64,000 nt of DNA from Streptomyces viridochromogenes. GTDB lineage: Bacteria > Actinomycetota > Actinomycetes > Streptomycetales > Streptomycetaceae. The notes beneath the pieces were generated by a model that was given only the letters and a program-made list of their open reading frames with translations, did not search any database and was not told where the DNA came from. A program made the position numbers and the translations under genes. Each line of letters begins with the position of its first letter. The stretch's first letter is position 1. Location of the stretch: positions 162,273-226,272 of the forward strand of contig NZ_LGUR01000207.1 in assembly GCF_001270495.1 (NCBI RefSeq), in the 5' to 3' direction. Below are positions 14,769 to 23,237 of this stretch, piece by piece.

Positions 14769-17279
14769 TCAGAGCTTGGAGTCGGCGGGAGCGGGGTCGT
14801 TCCGTGCCACGGTGACCTCGCTCCACACCTGCTTTCCGCCGGCCACCGGCATCGAGCCGCAGGACTCCGACACCGCCTCGACCAGCAGCAGGCCCCGGCC
14901 GCCGGTCGACTCCCAGTCCACGATCACCGGCTTGGCGGGCGCGCGCGGCGAGGAGTCGCTCACATAGACCCGGACCCGGTCCCCGCGGAGCATCAGGTCG
15001 AGACGGACCGACCCCTGGGTGTGCACCAGGGCGTTGGTGACCAGTTCGGACACCACGAGCAGCACCGCGTCGGCCGCTTCCTCGACCTTCCACCGGCGCA
15101 GGGTGCGCGCGGTGAAGCGCCGGGCGTGCATCACGGCGTCGGGCAGCCGCCACACCACCCAGCCGGCCCGGATCGGCCGGGTCTTCATGCCGTCGTAGCG
15201 CAGCAGCAACAGCGCCACGTCGTCCTCGCGTCGGCCGATGTCGCCGAGCAGGTCGTCGGCCATCCGGGCCGGATCGGCCGGGTCGGCCGCGGCGAGCGCG
15301 GTGCGGGTCCGTTCCATGCCCACGTCCAGGGGCAGGTCGGCGGCCTCGACCAGACCGTCGGTGACCAGGGCGAGCACCGTACCGGGGGTCAGGGTGACCG
15401 CGGTCATGGGGAACTCCGCCTCCGCGAGCACCCCCAGCGGGGGGCCGCCCTCGACCTCCACCTCCTCGGTGCTGCCGTCGGGGTGGCGCAGCAGCGGGGA
15501 GAGGTGTCCGGCCCGGACGACCAGGGTGTTGCCCTCCTCCATGTCCAGTTCGACATAGCAGCAGGTGGCGAAGAGGTCGGTCTCCATGCCGACGAGCAGG
15601 CGGTTGGCGTGGGAGACGACCACGTCGGGCGGGTGGCCCTCGACCGCGTACGCCCTGACCGCCGTACGCATCTGGCCCATGATCGTCGCGGCTCCGGCGC
15701 TGTGTCCCTGCACATCGCCGATGACCAGCGCGACCCGGTCCTCGGACAGGGCGATGACGTCGTACCAGTCGCCGCCCACCTGAAGGCCGCGCCGGGCGGG
15801 CAGGTAGCGGGCGACGGCGGTGCCGCCGGGCAGTTCGGGCAGGCGCCGGGGCAGCAGGCTGCGCTGGAGCATCGTCGCGAGTTCCTGCTCGGCGTCGTAG
15901 GCGTGCGCCCGCTTGAGGGCCTGCCCGATGAGTGCCGCGGTGGCGGTCAGCAGGGACCGCTCCTCGGGGATGAACTCGTGCGGCTGGTCCCAGCCGACCA
16001 GGCACACCCCGGCGACCCGGCCCTTGGCCGGGAGCGGCAGGACGGCCAGGCCGCCGGGGCCGATGCCGGCGAGTCCCGGTTCGAGGGCCGTGCCGGCGGG
16101 CCAGAGGTCCATACGGCCGTCCCGCAGGGCCAGTTGAAGGGTGGGCAGGGCGCTGACCGGCGCGTCGGGCCACTCGGAACGCCACTGGGCGCGCCACAGT
16201 TCCGGCCAGGCGTCGGGCTGGGGCGGATCGAGCAGGGTGACCACGAGCCGGTCGTCCCGGACGTCGGCGAGCGCCACCCGGTCGGCGCCCAGCGGCTCAC
16301 GCAGCGCGGCGACCGCCACGCGGCCGACGTCACGGACCGTCAGAGCATCGTCGAGTACGGCGGTCAGCCACTGGATCCGGGAGACGTCGTCGGTGCTGCG
16401 GCTCTTGACCGAGGTGGCCGTGACCACGCCCAGCACCTGCTCCGGCTGTTGGTCGGTGTGCGCCATCACCCGGCAGATCAGGCTCAGCCAGCGCATCTCC
16501 CCGGTGGGGCAGCGGACCCGGAACTCCAGCTCCCGACGGCCCGGCGCCTGTGTGGACGGCTCCAGGACCGACATCAGCGCCGGCATGTCCTCCGGGAGGG
16601 CGTGTGCGAGCAGGGTGTCCGCCTTGCCGTCGAAGTCGTCCGGCGTGGTGCCGACCAGGTCGAGCAGTGTGCCGTCCGCCTCGATCAGTCCGGTGTCCGG
16701 CACCAGGACGAACGTGCCGACGCGCAGGCTCCGCAGGGCGCGGCCCAGCAGGGAGGGCTGCGCGGGCCGGCCGGACTCGGCCAGCAGCAGACCGGCGACC
16801 GCGTCGGCGTAGCGCTCCAGGAAGCGCTGTTGCCCGGCGTCGAAGCCGTCCGCGGAGGCCCCCACGACGACGAGGCAGCCCAGCCGGCTGCCCTCCCTTT
16901 CCAGGGGCAGCGCGCCGAGCGAGGCCGACCTGGCGCGCGGGGGCGTGGGCGCGCCCACGGGATAGGAGGCGAGGGCCGCGGCGCTCAGCCACAGCGGCCG
17001 GTCGGTGCGGAAGGCGTGGGTCGCGGCTGAGCCACCGGACACGGCGAGCCGGTCCGGCAGCCGGTACTCGGGAGTGCCGCCGACCGTTTCCAGCAGCTGC
17101 AGCTCCTCGTCCCCGTCGGTGGGCGCGTAGACCGCGGCCAGCGCCGCTCCGGCGAAGGTCAGGGCGCGGTCGCCCGTGACGGCCTCCGGCTCCGTAGGCG
17201 GTGAACCTGTGTCCGCGGTGCCGACCTCCAATGCCCCCGGCGCCGAAACTCCGGTCCGGGCACGGCCGTCATGAGGCAT
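14769..17279 (-). CDS. SpoIIE-type PP2C phosphatase with GAF, PAS and HATPase domains, 836 aa
   Basis: Predicted order: GAF about 60-170, PAS about 180-280, GAF about 295-440, PP2C/SpoIIE about 465-680, anti-sigma-type HATPase about 705-835. Metal-binding motifs of the phosphatase are present (VGGDWYDVIAL, VIGDVQGHSAGAA, LVTDGLVEA, REDDVALLLLR). The HATPase keeps SELVTNALVHT and GGRGLLLVEA. Such proteins both dephosphorylate anti-anti-sigma factors and act like RsbW kinases, tuning a SigB-like network. No membrane segment is seen. The start at 17279 has a GGGAGG site; a longer reading frame upstream is non-coding. The next gene in the operon encodes a sugar-binding lipoprotein. Confidence 0.88.
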   Translation of the reverse strand: MPHDGRARTGVSAPGALEVGTADTGSPPTEPEAVTGDRALTFAGAALAAVYAPTDGDEELQLLETVGGTPEYRLPDRLAVSGGSAATHAFRTDRPLWLSAAALASYPVGAPTPPRARSASLGALPLEREGSRLGCLVVVGASADGFDAGQQRFLERYADAVAGLLLAESGRPAQPSLLGRALRSLRVGTFVLVPDTGLIEADGTLLDLVGTTPDDFDGKADTLLAHALPEDMPALMSVLEPSTQAPGRRELEFRVRCPTGEMRWLSLICRVMAHTDQQPEQVLGVVTATSVKSRSTDDVSRIQWLTAVLDDALTVRDVGRVAVAALREPLGADRVALADVRDDRLVVTLLDPPQPDAWPELWRAQWRSEWPDAPVSALPTLQLALRDGRMDLWPAGTALEPGLAGIGPGGLAVLPLPAKGRVAGVCLVGWDQPHEFIPEERSLLTATAALIGQALKRAHAYDAEQELATMLQRSLLPRRLPELPGGTAVARYLPARRGLQVGGDWYDVIALSEDRVALVIGDVQGHSAGAATIMGQMRTAVRAYAVEGHPPDVVVSHANRLLVGMETDLFATCCYVELDMEEGNTLVVRAGHLSPLLRHPDGSTEEVEVEGGPPLGVLAEAEFPMTAVTLTPGTVLALVTDGLVEAADLPLDVGMERTRTALAAADPADPARMADDLLGDIGRREDDVALLLLRYDGMKTRPIRAGWVVWRLPDAVMHARRFTARTLRRWKVEEAADAVLLVVSELVTNALVHTQGSVRLDLMLRGDRVRVYVSDSSPRAPAKPVIVDWESTGGRGLLLVEAVSESCGSMPVAGGKQVWSEVTVARNDPAPADSKL

Positions 17280-17479
17280 GTCCGCAACCAACCTCCCGTC
17301 CGTACCGGAGGTGCCGAAGGGGATCGGGGCACCACCTCCCGCCGCCCCGGTCGCTTCCACACACCAGAATCGCATATATGGATGAGCCGGACATATCAGG
17401 CTGCTGCTCCATCGCTCCCCGGGACGCCGCCACTGACGCCATCGCTGCGTTCGCAGATCACCCCGGCCGGTGTCAGACT

Positions 17480-17491
17480 GACCACGTGGTC
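17480..17491. promoter_or_regulatory. perfect 12-bp palindrome in the divergent promoter region
   Basis: GACCACGTGGTC lies between the divergent phosphatase operon (start 17279) and ABC-transporter operon (start 17655). The 375-bp interval holds no gene. The palindrome is a candidate site for a shared regulator; no cognate regulator gene is adjacent. Confidence 0.35.
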
Positions 17492-17654
17492 GCCCTGCCA
17501 CGTCCACGCCGCACGTTCGAGCCGGATGTCCGGCACCGACATCATGGCCATCCGTCGACTGCCGGCGTTCTGCCCGGCCGTACGCGCACCCGCGTCGTCG
17601 ACACCATGAGCGCCTCCTCGCCACGCCGGGCGAAGAACAAGGGAGGTCTCGCAC

Positions 17655-18743
17655 ATGAAGGCCCGCATACGGAACGCGGTTCTCGCCCTGACCGCGATTT
17701 CCACGGCCGTGGCCCTGGCGGCCTGCGGGGCGGGCGGGGAGAGCGATTCCGCCGAGGGGGACGCGCCGATGATCGGGGTGCTCCTGCCGGACGTCACCAC
17801 GGCGCGTTGGGAGACCCGGGACAAGCCCCTGCTCGACAGGGAGATCAAGGAACTCTGCGGTGACTGCGCGATCGAGCAGACCAACGCCAAGGGCGATGTG
17901 GCCATGCAGCAGGAGCAGATGAACTCGATGATCACCAAGGGCGTCGACGCGATCCTGCTCGTGGCGGTGGACGCCAGATCGCTCGCCGCCTCGGTCAGGA
18001 AGGCGGTGGAGGCGGGCATCCCGGTCATCGCCTACGACCGCCTCGCCGAGGGCCCGATCTCCGGTTACGCGTCCTTCGACGGCGAGGAGGTCGGCCGGCT
18101 CCAGGGTCAGGCCCTGCTGAAGGCCATGGGCGACGAGGTGCCCGGCGCCCAGATCGTCATGATGAACGGCGATCCCAGCGACCCCAACGCGGTGCTCTTC
18201 AAGAGGGGCGCCCTGGCCGTCCTCACGGGGAAGGTGAAGATCGGCAAGTCGTACGACACGCTCCAGTGGCGGACCGAGGCAGCTCACCTGAACATGTCGG
18301 GTGCCATCGCGGCCCTCGGCGTCGACAACATCCAGGGGGTCTACGCCGCCAACGACGGCCTCGCCGCCGGCAGCATCGCCGCACTCAAGGCGAACAAGGT
18401 GGACCCGGTGCCCCCGGTCACGGGGCAGGACGCCGAACTCCGCGCCGTGCAGCGCATCGTCGACGGAGAGCAGTACATGACCGTCTACAAGCCCTTCGAA
18501 CCCGAGGCCGCCGCCGGCGCCGCCATGGCCGTGGCCGCGGCCCGCGGGGAGAGCCTCGACCGGGTGGCCCGGGACGAGGTGACGACGCGTGATGGGCGGC
18601 GGGTTCCGGCCGTCATGCTCACCCCGGTGTCCGTGACCGTCAGCAACATCAAGGACACCCTGGTCAAGGACGGGGTGTACACGATCCGGCAGATCTGCAC
18701 CTCTCAACTGGCAGCCGCGTGCACCTCGGCCGGACTGACCTGA
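17655..18743 (+). CDS. xylose-type ABC transporter, sugar-binding lipoprotein, 362 aa
   Basis: Signal peptide with LAACGAGG (Cys24), then a Peripla_BP_4 domain with IPVIAYDRLAEGPISGYASF, EEVGRLQGQALLKAMGDE and PVTGQDAELRAVQRIVDGEQ. It captures a monosaccharide outside the membrane for the ATPase and permease that follow (54 bp gap, then a 7-bp overlap). ATG 17655 is preceded by GGAGG. Close similarity to the orphan lipoprotein at 13666 indicates a duplication on either side of the phosphatase gene. Xylose is the family prototype but the true ligand is unknown. Confidence 0.9.
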   Translation: MKARIRNAVLALTAISTAVALAACGAGGESDSAEGDAPMIGVLLPDVTTARWETRDKPLLDREIKELCGDCAIEQTNAKGDVAMQQEQMNSMITKGVDAILLVAVDARSLAASVRKAVEAGIPVIAYDRLAEGPISGYASFDGEEVGRLQGQALLKAMGDEVPGAQIVMMNGDPSDPNAVLFKRGALAVLTGKVKIGKSYDTLQWRTEAAHLNMSGAIAALGVDNIQGVYAANDGLAAGSIAALKANKVDPVPPVTGQDAELRAVQRIVDGEQYMTVYKPFEPEAAAGAAMAVAAARGESLDRVARDEVTTRDGRRVPAVMLTPVSVTVSNIKDTLVKDGVYTIRQICTSQLAAACTSAGLT

Positions 18744-18797
18744 CATCCGCCGCGACCGCGTCCGGATGTCCGGATCCACGGGAAGGAGATCGTCTCC

Positions 18798-19571
18798 GTG
18801 TCCGCTCCCCCACTGCTGGCGCTGCACGGCGTGTGCAAGCGCTACGGCGCCGTCGAGGTCCTCGAGGACATCGAACTGGAGGTCCACGCGGGCCAGGTCG
18901 TCGCCCTCCTCGGCGACAACGGAGCCGGCAAGTCCACGCTGGTCAAGGTGATCTCCGGGGTCGCTCCCGCGGACCGGGGCGTCATCGAGTGGGAGGGCCG
19001 CACGGTCCACATCAGGCGCCCCAACGACGCCCGGGATCTCGGCATCGCCACCGTCTTCCAGGACCTCGCGCTGTGCGGGAATCTCGACGTCGTCGGCAAT
19101 CTGTTCCTCGGACGTGAGATCCGCAGGTTCGGGTTCCTCGACGAGATGGAGATGGAGCGCCGCACTCTCCAGCTGCTGGAGCAGCTGACCAGGGGCGTTC
19201 CGGAGCTGCGCGCCCCGGTCGTGTCCCTGTCCAGCGGTCAGCGACAGACGGTCGCCATCGCCCGCTCCCTCCTCGGCGATCCGCAGCTGCTCCTGCTGGA
19301 CGAACCGACCGCGGCACTGGGGCTCCAGCAGACCACCGAGGTGATGGACCTCGTCGACCAGCTGCGCGACCGCGGTCTGGGTGTCCTGCTCATCAGCCAC
19401 AACATGGGCGACGTCAAGGCGCTCGCGGACCGGGCGGCCGTGCTGCGGCTCGGGCGCAACAACGGCTTCTTCGACGTGAACACGGCGTCCCAGGAACAGA
19501 TCATCTCCTCCATCACCGGGGCGACGGAGAACACGCCCCGACGGCCGGCCCACCAGGAGTCGGGATGGTGA
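18798..19571 (+). CDS. sugar ABC transporter ATPase, single nucleotide-binding domain, 257 aa
   Basis: One ABC domain with Walker A GDNGAGKSTLVK (about residue 37-48), signature VSLSSGQRQTVAIARSLL, Walker B LLLLDEPTAALG and the switch histidine in LLISHNMGD. The E. coli XylG/RbsA type has two fused ABC domains; here only one is present, so the active ATPase must be a homodimer, as in several actinobacterial xylFGH clusters. GTG 18798 follows an AAGGAG site. Its end overlaps the permease start. Confidence 0.92.
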   Translation: MSAPPLLALHGVCKRYGAVEVLEDIELEVHAGQVVALLGDNGAGKSTLVKVISGVAPADRGVIEWEGRTVHIRRPNDARDLGIATVFQDLALCGNLDVVGNLFLGREIRRFGFLDEMEMERRTLQLLEQLTRGVPELRAPVVSLSSGQRQTVAIARSLLGDPQLLLLDEPTAALGLQQTTEVMDLVDQLRDRGLGVLLISHNMGDVKALADRAAVLRLGRNNGFFDVNTASQEQIISSITGATENTPRRPAHQESGW

Positions 19572-20869
19572 AAGGGACCCGCGACACGGCGGACGACCCG
19601 CGGACCGAAGCCGCCGCCCCCACCGCCGAGGCCCGTCGGGCGGATCGCGGGCAGGTCGTCGCCCGCGCCATGGACAGCTGTGCCCGTGCCATGGAGAGCG
19701 GGGTCGCCTTCTCCCGGCGCAAGCTGCGGGCCGGTGAACTGGGCTCGCTCCCCGTCGTCCTCGTCCTCGCCGTCGTCTGGATCACCTTCCAGTCCCTCAA
19801 CGAGAACTTCCTCTCGCCCCGGAACCTGTCCAACCTCAGCGTGGACATCGTCGGCACGGGGCTGATCGCGGTCGGCATCGTCTTCGTTCTGCTGCTCGGC
19901 GAGCTCGATCTGTCGGTCGGTTCGATCAGCGGACTCGCGGCGGCCGTCTTCGCCGTACTGAACGTGAACAACGGCGTGCCCGAGTGGCTCGCCCTCGTCA
20001 TCGCGGTGCTCGCCGGCACGGCGGCGGGCACAGTGCAGGGCTATTCCTTCGCCAGAACCCGGGTGCCGGCGTTCGTCGTCACGCTCGCGGGGCTGCTCAC
20101 CTGGAACGGCCTCATGCTCTACATCCTGGGGACCAGCGGCACGATCAACCTCGACGAGAACGGGCTCGTCGCGGACCTGACCAGCTACTACTTCACCCAT
20201 GACTCCGTCGCGTACGGCCTGGCGGCAGTCTCCGCCGGCATCGTCTTCCTCGTGTCCTACCAGGACCGGCGGCGCCGCATGGCCGCTCATATGCCGCACC
20301 GCTCGCTCCAGGTCATCGTGGTGCGCGCGGGAGGGCTCGCGGTGGTCGCGTTCGCCACCGCGTATCTGCTCAACCGCTTCCAGGGCCTGCCGCTGGCCCT
20401 GCTGATCTTCCTGGTGGTGGTGGCCGGCCTCGACGTGATCCTCCGCCGCACCCACTACGGGCGGCAGGTCTACGCCCTCGGCGGCGGGATCGAGGCGGCC
20501 CGTCGCGCCAGCCTCCATGTGACGCGGGTGCAGACCGCCGTGCTCGCGGTCTCGGGCACCATGGCCGCGGTCGGCGGACTCTTCCTGGCCTCGCGCATCA
20601 CGTCGGTGAGCCAGAGTTCGGGCTCGGGGGTGCTGCTGCTCAACGCCATCGCGGCGGCCGTCATCGGCGGTACCAGCCTGTTCGGCGGACGCGGCTCCAC
20701 CTGGTCGGCGGTGCTCGGCATGCTGGTCATCCAGTCGATCGCCTCCGGCATGGCGATCACGGACACACCCGCCGCCGTCCAGTTCATGATCACGGGCGGG
20801 GTGCTCTTCGCCGCCGTGGTCATCGACGCGCTGTCCCGCCGCTCGCAGGAGGCCCACGGGCGGGCCTGA
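19565..20869 (+). CDS. sugar ABC transporter permease (XylH/RbsC type), 434 aa
   Basis: Highly hydrophobic protein with the BPD_transp_2 signature LLLGELDLSVGSISGLAA near residue 110-130 and the C-terminal GSGVLLLNAIAAAVIGGTSL segment contacting the ATPase. After a charged cytoplasmic N-terminus of about 55 residues there are 10 or more membrane helices. The ATG at 19565 overlaps the ATPase stop, which fixes the operon. With the lipoprotein at 17655 it forms a complete importer. Confidence 0.92.
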   Translation: MVKGTRDTADDPRTEAAAPTAEARRADRGQVVARAMDSCARAMESGVAFSRRKLRAGELGSLPVVLVLAVVWITFQSLNENFLSPRNLSNLSVDIVGTGLIAVGIVFVLLLGELDLSVGSISGLAAAVFAVLNVNNGVPEWLALVIAVLAGTAAGTVQGYSFARTRVPAFVVTLAGLLTWNGLMLYILGTSGTINLDENGLVADLTSYYFTHDSVAYGLAAVSAGIVFLVSYQDRRRRMAAHMPHRSLQVIVVRAGGLAVVAFATAYLLNRFQGLPLALLIFLVVVAGLDVILRRTHYGRQVYALGGGIEAARRASLHVTRVQTAVLAVSGTMAAVGGLFLASRITSVSQSSGSGVLLLNAIAAAVIGGTSLFGGRGSTWSAVLGMLVIQSIASGMAITDTPAAVQFMITGGVLFAAVVIDALSRRSQEAHGRA

Positions 20870-20952
20870 CGTGTCCGTCCCACCCGGCCTCCCCGGTACG
20901 CGAGGCGCGAGACAGTCCCCGCGCACCGGGATCCCGGGCACGCCCCCGGCGG

Positions 20953-22155
20953 TCAGCCGTTGGAGAAGCGGCCCGCCTGGTCCAGCAGCTGCTCCGCGTC
21001 GTCGGTCGGCGGGTAGATCCAGGTCTCGTTGATCTTCTTCTTGAGCGCCTTGGCCTCCGGCCCGGTCAGCGCGACCCTGCGGTCCCAGCCCTCCGTGTAG
21101 ACGGCGTCGGCCGGACCGAGGTCCAGGCAGGTGGCGTAGGGGTCCGGGGTGAACGGCAGTGGGGCGGTGCCGAGGAGGTCGGCGGCCACGTTGTGACCGG
21201 CGAACTTGCCCATGGGCAGAGCGTGCTGGCACGACTGCGTGGTGGTGCGCCCGTCGTCGGCGGCGGCGAGCGCGGTGTCGCCGGCCGCGTAGACGTCGGG
21301 CACTCCGGCCACCCGCAGGTACTCGTCCACGCTCAGCCGTCCCAGCCGGTCACGCTCGCCGGGGATCTCGGCGGTGAGGGGGCTCGCCGCCATGCCGGCC
21401 GTCCATACGACGGTCGCCGCGGGGATGACCTCGCCGTCCGAGAGGGTGATGTCCCGGCGGGTCACCGACGCCACGGTGCGTCCGAGCCGCCGTTCGATCT
21501 TCAGCTCGTCGAGCGCGTCGAGGATGGTCGGGCGCGGCCCCGGGCCGAGCTCCGGTCCCACGACGTCGGCGAGGTCGACCAGCACGACCCGGGCGTCCTC
21601 GGTCGCGCCCTGGGCGCCGGAGATCGCCTTGAGGCGCTCGCCCAGCGCGGTGGCGAGCTCCACACCGGTGAAGCCGGCGCCGACCACCACAGCGGTGTAG
21701 CGGCCCTGGGACGGAGCCTCGGCGGGCAGCCGGCGGAGATGGTGGTCGAGGGCGGCCGCCGCGGGGAGGGTGTCGACGTCGAAGATGTGCCGCGCACCGG
21801 GGAAGTCGGGCCGGATGAGCCGGCTGCCCGTGGCCAGCACCAACTTGTCGTAGGACAGGTTCAGTTCCTCACCGGTGCGGGTGACGGCACGTACGGCGTG
21901 CGCTTCGGTGTCGATCCCCGTGACGGTCGCCGTGACGCGGCGTACGCCGATCGGGCCGAGGACGCGGTCCAGGGCGACCCGCATGCCCTCGGGGGCGTCC
22001 TCGTACAGGCGGGGCCGGATGACCATGTCGTCGCCGCCGTCGACCAGCGTCACCCGCAGCGCGTCGCCGGCACCCGCCTCACGAGCCGCGCGCACGGCTC
22101 CGGCCGCGCTCCACACGCCGGCGAAGCCGCCGCCGATGATCAGGACATCTTTCAT
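20953..22155 (-). CDS. NAD(P)/FAD-dependent oxidoreductase, NDH-2-like, 400 aa
   Basis: Two-dinucleotide-binding-domain flavoprotein: DVLIIGGGFAGVWSAAGA for FAD at the N-terminus, AVVVGAGFTGVELATALGE for NAD(P)H near residue 155, and VYAAGDTA for the FAD ribityl contact. The layout matches type-II NADH:quinone dehydrogenases and related disulfide-reductase-fold enzymes. ATG 22155 has a GGAG site. It is divergent from the DedA-family gene, and the intergenic region carries a 29-bp palindromic operator about 90 bp from this start. Confidence 0.87.
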   Translation of the reverse strand: MKDVLIIGGGFAGVWSAAGAVRAAREAGAGDALRVTLVDGGDDMVIRPRLYEDAPEGMRVALDRVLGPIGVRRVTATVTGIDTEAHAVRAVTRTGEELNLSYDKLVLATGSRLIRPDFPGARHIFDVDTLPAAAALDHHLRRLPAEAPSQGRYTAVVVGAGFTGVELATALGERLKAISGAQGATEDARVVLVDLADVVGPELGPGPRPTILDALDELKIERRLGRTVASVTRRDITLSDGEVIPAATVVWTAGMAASPLTAEIPGERDRLGRLSVDEYLRVAGVPDVYAAGDTALAAADDGRTTTQSCQHALPMGKFAGHNVAADLLGTAPLPFTPDPYATCLDLGPADAVYTEGWDRRVALTGPEAKALKKKINETWIYPPTDDAEQLLDQAGRFSNG

Positions 22156-22229
22156 GAACTGCTCCGTTGTCGAAGTCGGTCGGGTGACGAGCCGGTGCTC
22201 GGCTCCAGGCAGGAGCCCCAGCAATTCTG

Positions 22230-22258
22230 GACACTAAATATCCTGGATATTGAATGTC
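22230..22258. promoter_or_regulatory. 29-bp near-perfect palindrome (AATATCCTGGATATT core)
   Basis: The core 22237-22251 is a perfect 7-1-7 palindrome centred on 22244, and the outer GACA (22230-22233) and TGTC (22255-22258) are exactly symmetric about the same centre. Twelve of fourteen base pairs match. It lies between the divergent oxidoreductase and DedA genes and is a strong candidate for a dimeric regulator such as a MarR- or Rrf2-type sensor. No regulator gene is adjacent. Confidence 0.6.
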
Positions 22259-22357
22259 AAGATTTACGGCCCCGCACCGCCGGGACAGGCGGCCGCGCCA
22301 CACACACGGGATGCTTGGGGAAGGGCGACCGACGAGGACGGCCGGGAGGTGAGGGCG

Positions 22358-22990
22358 GTGATCGCCGTCAACCCGATGGACGGTTCCTCCGTGCTGGCGA
22401 CCTTCGGCGCCCTCGGGGTCCTCGCGGTGATCTTCGCTGAGTCGGGCCTGCTGGTGGTCGGCTTCTTCCTGCCCGGTGACACCCTGCTGTTCCCGGCGGG
22501 CGTGCTGTGCGCGGCGAGCGCCGACCAGGCGCCACGGCTGGTGCTCTGGCAGGTTCTGCTGTGCGCGGCCGTCGGCGCCGTGGCGGGTGCACAGGTCGGG
22601 TTCGTCATCGGACGGCACGGCGGGCGGGCCCTGCTGGCCCGCACATCGAAGCGCCGCGTCCGGGACGCGGCGGCGCGGGCGGAGAAGCTCCTGGCCCGCT
22701 ACGGCTACGGCAAGGCCCTGGTGATCGGCCGTTTCGTCCCGATGGTGCGGACCGTCCTGCACCCGGCGGCCGGTGCGCTCGGCGTACCCACGCGGACCTT
22801 CACCGTCTGGCAGATCGTCGGCGGCCTGCTCTGGTCCCAGGGCCTCGTCCTGGCCGGGTACACCCTCGGCGCCTCCGTACCCGACATCGACGACTACCTG
22901 CTGCCGCTGGTCGCCCTCATCGTCATCCTCTCCCTGCTGCCGCTGCTGCCCCTGCTGACCGAAGCCCGCCGCGCGAGGCACGATCGCTGA
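22358..22990 (+). CDS. DedA-family (VTT domain) membrane protein, 210 aa
   Basis: Contains the family landmarks FAESGLLVVGFFLPGDTLLF near the N-terminus and VIGRFVPMVRTVLHPAAGAL in the centre, with a C-terminal helix pair. DedA/SNARE-associated proteins are inner-membrane proteins now linked to lipid-carrier or phospholipid flipping and membrane energetics. GTG 22358 has GGAGG 8 nt upstream and gives the family's N-terminus; upstream in-frame codons overlap the operator and are not used. Confidence 0.88.
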   Translation: MIAVNPMDGSSVLATFGALGVLAVIFAESGLLVVGFFLPGDTLLFPAGVLCAASADQAPRLVLWQVLLCAAVGAVAGAQVGFVIGRHGGRALLARTSKRRVRDAAARAEKLLARYGYGKALVIGRFVPMVRTVLHPAAGALGVPTRTFTVWQIVGGLLWSQGLVLAGYTLGASVPDIDDYLLPLVALIVILSLLPLLPLLTEARRARHDR

Positions 22991-23083
22991 TCCGCGCCAC
23001 CGCCGCCAGACCCCCCGCCCGTCACGAGCCACCGTCGCGAGTCACCCCGGACACGGAGAAGTCGACGTCCCCGAACCCCGGGC

Positions 23084-23132
23084 TCGAAAACTTCCGTTCG
23101 GCGGGTCGGACATCGTTCGAAAACTCTTGACG
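23084..23132 (+). promoter_or_regulatory. direct repeat TCGAAAACT and -35-like element before the GH43 gene
   Basis: TCGAAAACT occurs at 23084-23092 and 23117-23125, 33 bp apart (about three helical turns), directly followed by TTGACG at 23127-23132. This sits about 110-150 bp before the secreted GH43 start. It resembles a repressor site pair in front of a promoter; the 22991-23237 interval has no gene. Confidence 0.35.
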
Positions 23133-23237
23133 CTGCGCCACACCGCGATTGACACTCTCGCAACACGACGTCACACAGCCGAAACGGCAGGGTGCCCATG
23201 GCCGAGGCCCCGCCATGCCTCAGCAGGGAAACTCCAC

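Noticed and set aside
14749..16197. Fusion of the sugar-binding lipoprotein with an upstream frame
   Set aside because: The upstream part is a shadow of the phosphatase gene; the lipoprotein signal peptide starts at 14748.
17280..19553. N-terminal extension of the SpoIIE phosphatase frame through the ABC transporter genes on the opposite strand
   Set aside because: The extension overlaps real forward genes and has no domain similarity; the start at 17279 has a ribosome site and gives a normal architecture.
20926..20937. CCGGGATCCCGG palindrome between the permease and the convergent oxidoreductase as an operator
   Set aside because: It lies between two 3' ends, so it is at most part of a weak terminator; chance palindromes of this base composition are expected.
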